Source of the DNA: Chitinophagaceae bacterium LGM1
GTDB taxonomy: Bacteria > Bacteroidota > Bacteroidia > Chitinophagales > Chitinophagaceae
DNA length: 64,000 bases
NCBI GenBank assembly: GCA_018604165.1
Contig: CP075895.1
Location: forward strand, 1,387,501 to 1,451,500
Reading direction: 5' to 3'
Positions 43,471 to 50,444 of the stretch are shown in pieces (within the stretch, counting starts at the first letter, position 1; each line of letters opens with the position of its first letter). Under the pieces are notes generated by a model. That model was not told the DNA's origin, made no database searches, and worked only from the letters and a program-made list of their open reading frames with translations. The position numbers and the translations under genes were made by a program.

Positions 43471-44019
43471 ATGAAGCGTTTACATCTCAAATTTCTGAGC
43501 ATATTACTCGTGCTCCTATGTAACACACAATTAAGCCGTGCAGGTGGTATCAGTGGTTTTTTGGTTGATGCATCAGTTATCAATCTTATGTTTCACAATG
43601 GTGCCGCATCTGTAAAAATCTACATGGCACAGGGTAGTGATGGTACTATCAACTATGTAGTAGTACCAGCCGATGGCTCTTTCCGTACGATGAGCGGGCA
43701 GGTGTACAGGCAGGTAGGTTCGGGCGTTTGTCCACCGTCTTGCGAGTTTCCACCAGCCAGTTTAGCAGGTAAAGGCTCTTTTGTAGATGCCGGCACAGGT
43801 AGCGGAGAAATCAGTAATTATATGAACTCGCATAGTGGTAATGCCAATTGTGTACAACTATGTAAGGGTACACTTGATAAAGTACGTAGCGATTATCCGT
43901 ACATCAAAATAGTATTTGATAGTAGTGTTACTGTAAGCGGTATTAATGATGATGGCTCAGTTGGCAGAAGAGCTACTTATTCAGAGAGTTGTAATACAGT
44001 AGCTACAACTGGTATGTAA
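43471..44019 (+). CDS. secreted Cys-containing hypothetical protein
   Basis: 182 residues with a signal peptide ending near QLSRAG (about 25). Five cysteines occur in the mature chain (GVCPPSCEFPP, ANCVQLCKG and ESCNTV), which could form disulfides. The rest is Gly/Ser/Val-rich and beta-like (IYMAQGSDGTINYVVVPADG). No known domain is recognised. It is monocistronic: 111 bp from the divergent TPR gene, with its own terminator, and convergent with a small membrane protein. Confidence 0.75.
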   Translation: MKRLHLKFLSILLVLLCNTQLSRAGGISGFLVDASVINLMFHNGAASVKIYMAQGSDGTINYVVVPADGSFRTMSGQVYRQVGSGVCPPSCEFPPASLAGKGSFVDAGTGSGEISNYMNSHSGNANCVQLCKGTLDKVRSDYPYIKIVFDSSVTVSGINDDGSVGRRATYSESCNTVATTGM

Positions 44020-44044
44020 GATGGTGTTTGAAATACAGCAGAGA

Positions 44045-44067
44045 GGGTGGCATTGCCGCCCTTTTTG
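44045..44067 (+). terminator. terminator of the 43471 gene
   Basis: GGGTGGC (44045-44051) pairs with GCCGCCC (44055-44061) and is followed by TTTTTG. Confidence 0.8.
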
Positions 44068-44069
44068 TT

Positions 44070-44399
44070 TTAGTTGAAAATCTTCATCAACCCTATGAAA
44101 ACGATGATGATGCCAATAGTTGTAATGCCATAGAGTATTAAAGAAAAGTTGCTGTTTGAATAAGAAGATGTCATAGTCAATATACAACTGAGTAAACAGG
44201 TAACAGCACCTATCAGTATGTATATAAGACCGTTGGCCGTTTTGCGCGCGTTGCGTAGCTTTTTTATTTCTGTGAGCATGGCAATAACATGTCTTTCATC
44301 CGCACCTGTTGCCAACAACTCGGCTTCTATCTGTGTATCACTCATGCCATTATCCAGCCATGTTTTAGCACGTTGTTCAATGCTTATTGGTTTTTCCAT
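44070..44399 (-). CDS. small two-helix membrane protein
   Basis: 109 residues. A soluble N-terminal part (SIEQRAKTWLDNGMSDTQIE, ATGADERHVIAMLTEIKKLR) resembling a short helical domain is followed by two membrane segments (about 57-75 and 84-106). No family is recognised. It lies between convergent and divergent single genes, so no operon partner helps to define it. Confidence 0.72.
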   Translation of the reverse strand: MEKPISIEQRAKTWLDNGMSDTQIEAELLATGADERHVIAMLTEIKKLRNARKTANGLIYILIGAVTCLLSCILTMTSSYSNSNFSLILYGITTIGIIIVFIGLMKIFN

Positions 44400-44603
44400 G
44401 CTGCAACTTTTGTTTAAACAATATAACGTATTGTTATTATGTATGCAATGATAGAAATTGTTGTATTGTACTTGTCTGTGTACATGGCTGATAATTTCTG
44501 CAGAATGTGTTATTGCTTTTTAACATAAATGTTTTGCATCTGTGTATGCATGGTACTAACTTACAGTAGAAACCATATTCTAAACTATCTAAAATCACAA
44601 TGT

Positions 44604-44861
44604 ATGAAAAAGCAAATCATGAGTATAGCGGGTTGTGTAAGCCTGCTGTTAGCCATCGCATCTTGTGGCGGAGAAGCAAAGAATTCTGTCAGCAGTACAC
44701 CGATAGACTCTACCAACCTGACGGGCGAAGCACCTGTGCAGTATGGTGGGGTAAACCCTGCCAACCCCGACTCTCCACGCTACGAGGGAGCACACGATAC
44801 AGGCAAGCGTGCCAATACGATGAGTGGCGAGGATAGCATCAAAGCAGGACTGAAAAAATAG
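44604..44861 (+). CDS. small lipoprotein
   Basis: 85 residues from the ATG at 44604, which opens a lipoprotein signal (MKKQIMSIAGCVSLLLAIASC, Cys21 as the lipid site); longer in-frame starts would bury it. The mature part is short, polar and Pro/Gly/Asn-rich (VQYGGVNPANPDSPRYEG), probably unstructured. Asp/Glu and Gly follow the Cys (CGGEAKN), which may favour surface export in Bacteroidota. A good terminator follows. Function unknown. Confidence 0.78.
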   Translation: MKKQIMSIAGCVSLLLAIASCGGEAKNSVSSTPIDSTNLTGEAPVQYGGVNPANPDSPRYEGAHDTGKRANTMSGEDSIKAGLKK

Positions 44862-44873
44862 AGTGTTCTACAG

Positions 44874-44903
44874 CATCGGGTTTTTTATGCCCGATGTTTT
44901 TTT
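44874..44903 (+). terminator. terminator of the 44604 lipoprotein gene
   Basis: CATCGGG (44874-44880) pairs with CCCGATG (44890-44896), followed by seven Ts. Confidence 0.8.
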
Positions 44904-44957
44904 GTGTCTATGCATGATGATGGATGATTATAACCTTCAAACTCAAAAAAATAATTT

Positions 44958-46058
44958 ATGAAATGTAATGCCTTTATTCCCGCATTTTTATTTTCCCTGA
45001 TTGCTTTTTCGTGTTGTGCTAAAGATTTCACTCGCTACTACACGCTCATTAATCAGGCGGAAGAAGAATTTGTAATGAACAATTCGAAACGCAGCCTTGA
45101 TTTGTACAACAAAGCCTTTCGGGAATATGATAAACCCTTTGTCAAAGATTGCTACATAGCCACGCAAATAGCGTATAGTTTGGGCGATACCGTCAATTTC
45201 TATAAATATGTAGCCTTAGCATTTAGAAACGGAATGCCTTTGACGGCTTACCCAGCCGCACCAATACTTAGAGCAAGCTATACAGACGTAATAACCAATA
45301 AGCGCATTACAGAGCTATACGAACAGAATAAAGGGTATTTTTCTATAGACACAGTTGCTACTGATAAAATACACTTGTTATGTTATGCAAAAGATAGTAT
45401 GCGTAAAATAATGACGCGCATTGTAAATGGGAAACCCTTTGACGATACCGTACTAATGCTTAAGAATATTGAATTGGAAGAAAAAATCATAAAGTACATT
45501 GATGATAATTACTTGCGTAAAGGGGTTTTCCCATCTGAAAAAATATTGGGAATTAATTCTGAAGAATTACGTGCAGATTTTTTACTAAGGCATAATAAGG
45601 CAGGGCATTATGATAAAACAGAACTAAATGCAGTAGGCAATGTTACTAAGTTGGAATATGATTTTTTTAATAATACTATTTTTTCAGTTTTTATCCATAG
45701 CACCTGTACTTGGCAAGACTATAATGATAAACTATGGAAATGTGTAATGAACGGATACCTGACACCTAAAGACTATGGCTTGCTGCATGAAACAAGCGCT
45801 ACATGGAATAGAAGTAACACTATTCACAAGCTGCGGAAAATATGCGATTACCCGCAACAGGATAGCTACTATAATATCCTTGCATTCAACCCTACTCATC
45901 AACAACAATCATACACAAGCAACCCGGAACTGATAAAAGAAGTAGAGAAAACAAGAGCAAAATATTTCATGCAAAAATTCTCTGTTGACCAACAGAAGAA
46001 AAAGCTGGAAAAAGAGCAGGGGTTCAAGTTTTTTACAGGTTTTTCAAAAGCCCGGTGA
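44958..46058 (+). CDS. secreted lipoprotein-like hypothetical protein, possibly DUF6624-related
   Basis: 366 residues. The N-terminus (FIPAFLFSLIAFSCCAKD) is a lipoprotein-like signal with Cys at about 19-20. The chain begins with TPR-like helices (INQAEEEFVMNNSKRSLDLY) and continues with a region resembling DUF6624 in order (MLKNIELEEKIIKYIDDNY, GVFPSEKILGI, FSVFIHSTCTWQDYNDKLWK, NGYLTPKDYGLLHE). The C-terminus is Lys-rich. The relation to DUF6624 is tentative. Monocistronic. Confidence 0.68.
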   Translation: MKCNAFIPAFLFSLIAFSCCAKDFTRYYTLINQAEEEFVMNNSKRSLDLYNKAFREYDKPFVKDCYIATQIAYSLGDTVNFYKYVALAFRNGMPLTAYPAAPILRASYTDVITNKRITELYEQNKGYFSIDTVATDKIHLLCYAKDSMRKIMTRIVNGKPFDDTVLMLKNIELEEKIIKYIDDNYLRKGVFPSEKILGINSEELRADFLLRHNKAGHYDKTELNAVGNVTKLEYDFFNNTIFSVFIHSTCTWQDYNDKLWKCVMNGYLTPKDYGLLHETSATWNRSNTIHKLRKICDYPQQDSYYNILAFNPTHQQQSYTSNPELIKEVEKTRAKYFMQKFSVDQQKKKLEKEQGFKFFTGFSKAR

Positions 46059-46167
46059 TGGTACTAAGAAAAGTATTGGTTGATTACCTATAATGAAGCA
46101 CGGTGTATGTACATACATTGATAAAGAATACTGATATAGTAGGGCTGCAAACTACTGTAACTTTACT

Positions 46168-47049
46168 ATGCGTATGAGGCGTAACACATTTCTGAAACTG
46201 GGCGCGGCAACCATATTGACACCACTGGCAATGAAACTGAACACACTAAAAAGCTGGGCAGACGAACTGCCACATAGCGAATTGATGCCTGCCTTGTTTG
46301 TAGGGCATGGCAACCCTATGAATGCGATATTGCAAAACGAATTTACCCGCAACTGGCAGCAGCTTGGCAAAGAGCTACCCAAGCCCAAAGCTATACTGTC
46401 TGTATCGGCACACTGGCTTACCAATGGTACATACGTTACGGCTATGCAAAAGCCGAGAACAATACATGACTTTGGTGGTTTCCCCAAGCAGCTGTTCGAG
46501 CAGCAATACCCAGCACCCGGTGCGCCCGAAGTAGCCAAACAAGTAGGGATGGTAGTGAAAACAACCGATGTGAAAGACGACCACCAATGGGGGCTCGACC
46601 ACGGTACATGGTCGGTACTGTTGCCCATGTATCCACAAGCAGATATACCTGTGCTGCAAATGAGCATAGACTATACCAAGCCGCCGCAATACCATTACGA
46701 GCTGGCCAAAGAGCTACAAGCATTGCGCAGCAAAGGCATTATGATAATGGGTAGCGGCAATATTGTACACAATCTGGGGATGGTAGATTTTGAAAACAAA
46801 ACCCGCTACGACTGGGCTTACGAGTTTGACGAGAAGATAAAAAACTATATAGACAAGGGCGACCATGAAAGCATTGTGAGGTACGATAAGCTGGGCAGCA
46901 TAGCCCGTATGGCCGTACCTACTAACGAGCATTACCTGCCACTGATGTATACATTAGGTTTGCAAAACAAGCGAGATAATATTACTTACTTCAACGATAA
47001 AATGGATGCAGGCTCTATCAGTATGCGCTCTATACTTATAAACCAATAG
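46168..47049 (+). CDS. ygiD: 4,5-DOPA-extradiol-dioxygenase-like protein (YgiD family) with Tat-like leader
   Basis: 293 residues. LMPALFVGHGNPMNAIL (about 36-52), SVSAHWLTNGTYV, WGLDHGTWSVLLPMYP and GSGNIVHNLG carry the His residues of the class III extradiol dioxygenase (LigB) site, where YgiD proteins bind zinc or iron. Unlike E. coli YgiD, this protein begins with a twin-arginine-like leader (MRRNTFLKLGAATIL), so it may be exported folded with its metal. An alternative ATG two codons downstream is possible. Transcribed alone. Physiological substrate unknown. Confidence 0.87.
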   Translation: MRMRRNTFLKLGAATILTPLAMKLNTLKSWADELPHSELMPALFVGHGNPMNAILQNEFTRNWQQLGKELPKPKAILSVSAHWLTNGTYVTAMQKPRTIHDFGGFPKQLFEQQYPAPGAPEVAKQVGMVVKTTDVKDDHQWGLDHGTWSVLLPMYPQADIPVLQMSIDYTKPPQYHYELAKELQALRSKGIMIMGSGNIVHNLGMVDFENKTRYDWAYEFDEKIKNYIDKGDHESIVRYDKLGSIARMAVPTNEHYLPLMYTLGLQNKRDNITYFNDKMDAGSISMRSILINQ

Positions 47050-47138
47050 TTGAAAATTGGATTTTTTCTGTTTTGTTACAATGGAGAAATTGTAACATTG
47101 TGTATCTTAGTACAATGCAACGTTTAGTGCTACAGACT

Positions 47139-47870
47139 ATGAATGCAAGAATAATACTTATAAGCCTGTTATTGATTACAGCATGGGGATGCAAACGCAC
47201 ATCGCCCACACCAGAGCCTTATTACGAACCTGACTACGGCGAGCTTAAATACATTATACAAGGTTTAAAAGACGTATCGCTTGAAAGGAGTGGGGAAGTG
47301 AAGTTGAGTGTGTACATCAACCGTACCGAAGGGCGTATAGAAGATGTAATGCTTTCTGTACTGAACTTGCCACAAGGGATGAGTGCCAGTTTTTCACCAT
47401 CCATCAGCAAGCCATCTTTCAATACTACGCTTACCATCAAAACAACCCGGGCTAAAGAAGGTACCTATGCCATCACCATCCGTGGTAGCAGCCAGACATC
47501 GGGCTTTACTGAAAAGAAAATTAATGTAACCGTACTGCCATACAGCAATGCGGCAATAGGTTTGGAAGGATTGTTTAAAGAAAGCGGACAATGCACACCC
47601 GGTGGCAACCTGAACCACGATGTAGAAATAGTAGCTGCCGAAACAGATAATAAAATAAACATCAAAGGTTTTTGGAGCAGTGTGTGGACGCATGTTGTAT
47701 CAGCCAACCTCAATGCATCTAATAAAACACTCACTATTCCATCTCAAACGGTAAACGGGGTAACTATAACGGGTAATGGTACCTACGATGATAATCTGAT
47801 AATAATAGGCTATCGGGTAAAAGGACTGACGGTAGATGATACTTGTACCTCGTCTTTCTCAAGGTTGTAA
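47139..47870 (+). CDS. lipoprotein with Ig-like and lipocalin-like regions
   Basis: 243 residues from the ATG at 47139, chosen to give a lipoprotein signal (lipobox TAWGC, Cys18); in-frame starts further upstream exist. Residues ~30-130 are beta-sandwich-like (SVYINRTEGRIEDVMLSVLN, LTIKTTRAKEGTYAITIRGS) as in bacterial Ig-type repeats. The C-terminal half (GLFKESGQCTPGGNLNHDVE, WSSVWTHVVSANLNASN, TVNGVTITGNGTYDDN) looks like a small lipocalin-type barrel. It is convergent with the beta-protein gene at 47882 with only 11 bp between. Function unknown. Confidence 0.74.
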   Translation: MNARIILISLLLITAWGCKRTSPTPEPYYEPDYGELKYIIQGLKDVSLERSGEVKLSVYINRTEGRIEDVMLSVLNLPQGMSASFSPSISKPSFNTTLTIKTTRAKEGTYAITIRGSSQTSGFTEKKINVTVLPYSNAAIGLEGLFKESGQCTPGGNLNHDVEIVAAETDNKINIKGFWSSVWTHVVSANLNASNKTLTIPSQTVNGVTITGNGTYDDNLIIIGYRVKGLTVDDTCTSSFSRL

Positions 47871-47881
47871 TCTATGTTATA

Positions 47882-48271
47882 TTATGGGTGTGTAGCTGTG
47901 TACACTACAGCAGCATCTGTTTTTGTTTTGTAGTTCACAGCAAAGCTCTGTGTACCACCGCAGCAAGATTTTACTAATTCTTTCATAGTGTTGTCTGCAG
48001 CTACATTATTATTAACCGTAGCCATAGACGCTTTTTCAGTTACAGCTATCTGTACTTTCGATTCTTTAGCAGCCGTTACGGTTACTTTAAATTCTTTATT
48101 TGATTTAACGCGTAGGTTAACGTCGTTGTTGTTAGAGGTATTTTTGTTAGAAGTGCCTATCTCGATGATTGGCATCAGTTGCAGATTTACACCTTGTTGT
48201 GCTGTGTTTGATGATGCAAAAGAAACTGCAGCATACAATACGATGATTAATGTGGTGGTTATCCTCTTCAT
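47882..48271 (-). CDS. small secreted beta-protein (chaperone-locus family member B)
   Basis: 129 residues with a signal peptide ending near VSFAS (about 20). The mature chain shows the blocks found in its relatives: VNLQLMPIIEIGT, LRVKSNKEFKVTVTAAKES, and a C-terminal QSFAVNYKTKTDAAVVYTATHP. It is the shortest member and has a CC pair (KSCCGGT), unlike the others. It is encoded downstream of the chaperone gene on the same strand, but a terminator and its own TATATTTG promoter with a GTTAAC cluster intervene, so it is separately regulated. Surface or periplasmic subunit is likely. Confidence 0.78.
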   Translation of the reverse strand: MKRITTTLIIVLYAAVSFASSNTAQQGVNLQLMPIIEIGTSNKNTSNNNDVNLRVKSNKEFKVTVTAAKESKVQIAVTEKASMATVNNNVAADNTMKELVKSCCGGTQSFAVNYKTKTDAAVVYTATHP

Positions 48272-48336
48272 TTGATGGTGGTTTTAGCTCTCTCTTCTGT
48301 CCCTCACCATCGGCAGATGCTCTCATACATCTGACA

Positions 48337-48369
48337 CAAATATAATAACGAGCCGTTAACGAATGCAAA
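48337..48369 (-). promoter_or_regulatory. promoter of the 47882 gene
   Basis: On the minus strand TTTG (48366-48369), 21 bp spacer, TATATTTG (48337-48344), exact to consensus. The spacer length equals that of the promoter of the related gene at 18386. Predicted leader about 60 nt. Confidence 0.7.
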
Positions 48370-48469
48370 CGTTTGGTTAACGATTAACACTGTTTTTTGT
48401 TAACGGACTTTTTTAGTGTTGATAATCAACAACTTATAAGCCTAAGTCTGACATCAAAAAAATGTTAAC
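48355..48469. promoter_or_regulatory. cluster of four GTTAAC sites
   Basis: GTTAAC at 48355, 48376, 48399 and 48464 (spacings 21, 23 and 65 bp), plus ATTAAC at 48383. One lies in the promoter spacer and three lie upstream of the -33 element. Confidence 0.5.
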
Positions 48470-48479
48470 GCAGAAATGA

Positions 48480-48507
48480 AAAAAGCCCACCATATTGCAG
48501 GTAGGCT
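48480..48507 (-). terminator. terminator of the chaperone gene
   Basis: On the minus strand AGCCTACC and GGTGGGCT pair (one mismatch) around an 8-base loop and are followed by TTTTTTC. Confidence 0.65.
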
Positions 48508-48528
48508 ATGTAATTATTTGATTATCAA

Positions 48529-49335
48529 TTATTTTACTTCAATAATACTCTCTACTGCTTCCAGCGACATATCTTCACCACCATCAGCCACTGCAAGCAC
48601 CGAATATTTGCCTTTTGATATGTTTTTGGGTAGCTCGAAAGTAACATAACGCTTCTGGCTGGGGAACATCGGAAACTCAACCGGGTCAAGTTTTGTTTTG
48701 CTACCATCAGCCATATTCGATAGCTCGAGGTATGATTTACATTCCAATTGCAAATCGCCCGTATTTTGGCAAATCAGGTTGAATGTATTGACAGATTCGG
48801 TTGATGGTTTCAGGTCAAGTACTTTAATTTCTTTATTGGTGAGTGTGGGTGGTGTTTGGTAGATGTGTACACCTATGCGTAGCAGGTTGTTTACGCTGGC
48901 TTGGGTAGCATTGTTTTTAGCCGCATTCGCTTCCTCAACCGTTTCGATGAATAGCATCGCCCATTTCATTTCTTTAGAAAGATTAGCATCGTCAGGCAAC
49001 TGCAGCTTAACTGTAAGCTGTGCAAACTGTCCGGGTTCTAATTCAAGGAAGTTTTTATCAAATGTTACCCATTTGGCGCAAGAGCGAGAGAGGGTATCGG
49101 CACGGTAATAGTTATGCCCGCCCATGCTGTCGCGCACCCAGTCGTTGAGATAAACACGAAACTGTACTTTTTTGGCAGAGCCGTTAGAGATGTTGATGAC
49201 TTGCGACTCACCTTGTCCCGGGATAAGTTTGAAGTCTAAGGTTGTAGGATAAGCACCAAGATTTTGTGCCGATGCTAAGAAAGGCATACAAAACATGAAT
49301 GCTGCGAATACGATGGGTAAGTAATATCGCCTCAT
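48529..49335 (-). CDS. PapD-like periplasmic chaperone
   Basis: 268 residues with a signal peptide ending at FLASAQ (about 23). Two Ig-like domains can be traced: domain 1 (~25-140) with YPTTLDFKLIPGQGESQVIN, NGSAKKVQFRVYLNDWVRD and LEPGQFAQLTVKLQLPDDAN; domain 2 (~145-265) with HIYQTPPTLTNKEIKVLDLK and VTFELPKNISKGKYSVLAVA. This is the layout of fimbrial-type chaperones, here in a divergent Bacteroidota form. It is divergent from two secreted beta-protein genes and lies upstream of a third; these are its likely clients. No usher gene is nearby. Confidence 0.8.
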   Translation of the reverse strand: MRRYYLPIVFAAFMFCMPFLASAQNLGAYPTTLDFKLIPGQGESQVINISNGSAKKVQFRVYLNDWVRDSMGGHNYYRADTLSRSCAKWVTFDKNFLELEPGQFAQLTVKLQLPDDANLSKEMKWAMLFIETVEEANAAKNNATQASVNNLLRIGVHIYQTPPTLTNKEIKVLDLKPSTESVNTFNLICQNTGDLQLECKSYLELSNMADGSKTKLDPVEFPMFPSQKRYVTFELPKNISKGKYSVLAVADGGEDMSLEAVESIIEVK

Positions 49336-49411
49336 ATATGTATAAATAGTTACGCAAAAAAACTAATTTTACTTTACAAAGCAAAACAAACAATCAAATA
49401 AACTCACCACA

Positions 49412-49885
49412 ATGCGGATTTTTTTACTGACGACGCTAATACTATTTCCGCTATCCTCATTGTTCGCCCAGAATGGTAATAACTATTTAGAGGTGATAAC
49501 GAATACATCGCTCAACTTTACTTGCGATGCACCCGAAGATTTGGAAACCGACCAAACCATCAATAGTGCCATCACAGTAAGGGTAAGGTCGAGAAATAAC
49601 AACTGTACTATATCTGCCAAACTGAGTACTTTTTTAGGTCCATCAGGTTTCAGCACCACTACCTACCCTTTACAGTTAGACTATACTTCTACCAATTCTA
49701 CAAGGGCATATAATGTGAATACAAACCCTGTTACGCTTACCATGTCAAACCAGACATTGTTTAATCAATACAGTTCCAATTCCGTATTCAACTACTATTA
49801 CAACCTGATACTGAAAGCCCCTGGCTACACATACCCCTTAGGGCAATACAATTTTGTTATTCTATTTACAATGACACAGCCATGA
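49412..49885 (+). CDS. small secreted beta-protein (chaperone-locus family member C)
   Basis: 157 residues with a signal peptide ending at SLFAQ (about 20). The mature chain repeats the family blocks: LEVITNTSLNFT, INSAITVRVRSRNNNCTISA, and a C-terminal APGYTYPLGQYNFVILFTMT. It is Asn/Thr/Ser-rich with two cysteines (FTCDAPED, NNNCTIS) that could form one disulfide. Its stop overlaps the next start by 4 bp (ATGA), so the two are translationally coupled and presumably made in fixed ratio. The divergent gene 76 bp away encodes the chaperone. Confidence 0.8.
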   Translation: MRIFLLTTLILFPLSSLFAQNGNNYLEVITNTSLNFTCDAPEDLETDQTINSAITVRVRSRNNNCTISAKLSTFLGPSGFSTTTYPLQLDYTSTNSTRAYNVNTNPVTLTMSNQTLFNQYSSNSVFNYYYNLILKAPGYTYPLGQYNFVILFTMTQP

Positions 49886-50382
49886 AGTATATCTATATAG
49901 CCATATTGTGTTTTTTGTCTGCATCTGTTTATGCACAACCTAAGTCCTTCAATGGTAATGCATCGGGTACTATCAGTGTTTTTTCGGTTATGAGCCTCAA
50001 CTTTACCAACCTAACTGGCGTAGTATCATTCAATACTCCCGATGACTACTTCAGCGGTATAACACTTAACAATGCAGCAACCATTGCCGTGAAAAGTAAT
50101 GTCAATTGGCAATTGAGTGTATCTGCACAAAGTGCTTTTTTTATGCCCATGTCGCAAGGGGCAAGCAGTGATATGCCATCAACTGTATTGGGTATCAGGC
50201 GAAATGGTAATACAACCTTTCTGCAAATGAACACTAGTAGCCAGACCCTGAAAACAGGCAACAAAGGTGCGGCCACCGCTACTGGCAATACATTTGATAT
50301 TGATACAAGAATAAACCCTGGCTTTGGGTACAGTGGTGGCTCGTACAATATCGGCGTACTTTTCACCCTTAGCCAACAGTAG
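49882..50382 (+). CDS. small secreted beta-protein (chaperone-locus family member D)
   Basis: 166 residues with a signal peptide ending at SVYAQ (about 19). It has the same plan as its neighbour: ASGTISVFSVMSLNFTN, ATIAVKSNVNWQLSVSAQSA, and NPGFGYSGGSYNIGVLFTLSQQ at the C-terminus. It lacks cysteines. The ATG overlaps the stop of the preceding gene (ATGA). Sequence identity between the two is low, so they are probably different subunits rather than a recent duplication. M16 peptidase gene 62 bp downstream. Confidence 0.8.
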   Translation: MKYIYIAILCFLSASVYAQPKSFNGNASGTISVFSVMSLNFTNLTGVVSFNTPDDYFSGITLNNAATIAVKSNVNWQLSVSAQSAFFMPMSQGASSDMPSTVLGIRRNGNTTFLQMNTSSQTLKTGNKGAATATGNTFDIDTRINPGFGYSGGSYNIGVLFTLSQQ

Positions 50383-50444
50383 TTTTTGGGCTACAAACTG
50401 TATATTTACTGTCTTTCAAATTCAATCTTTCTTATTCAGCTATT

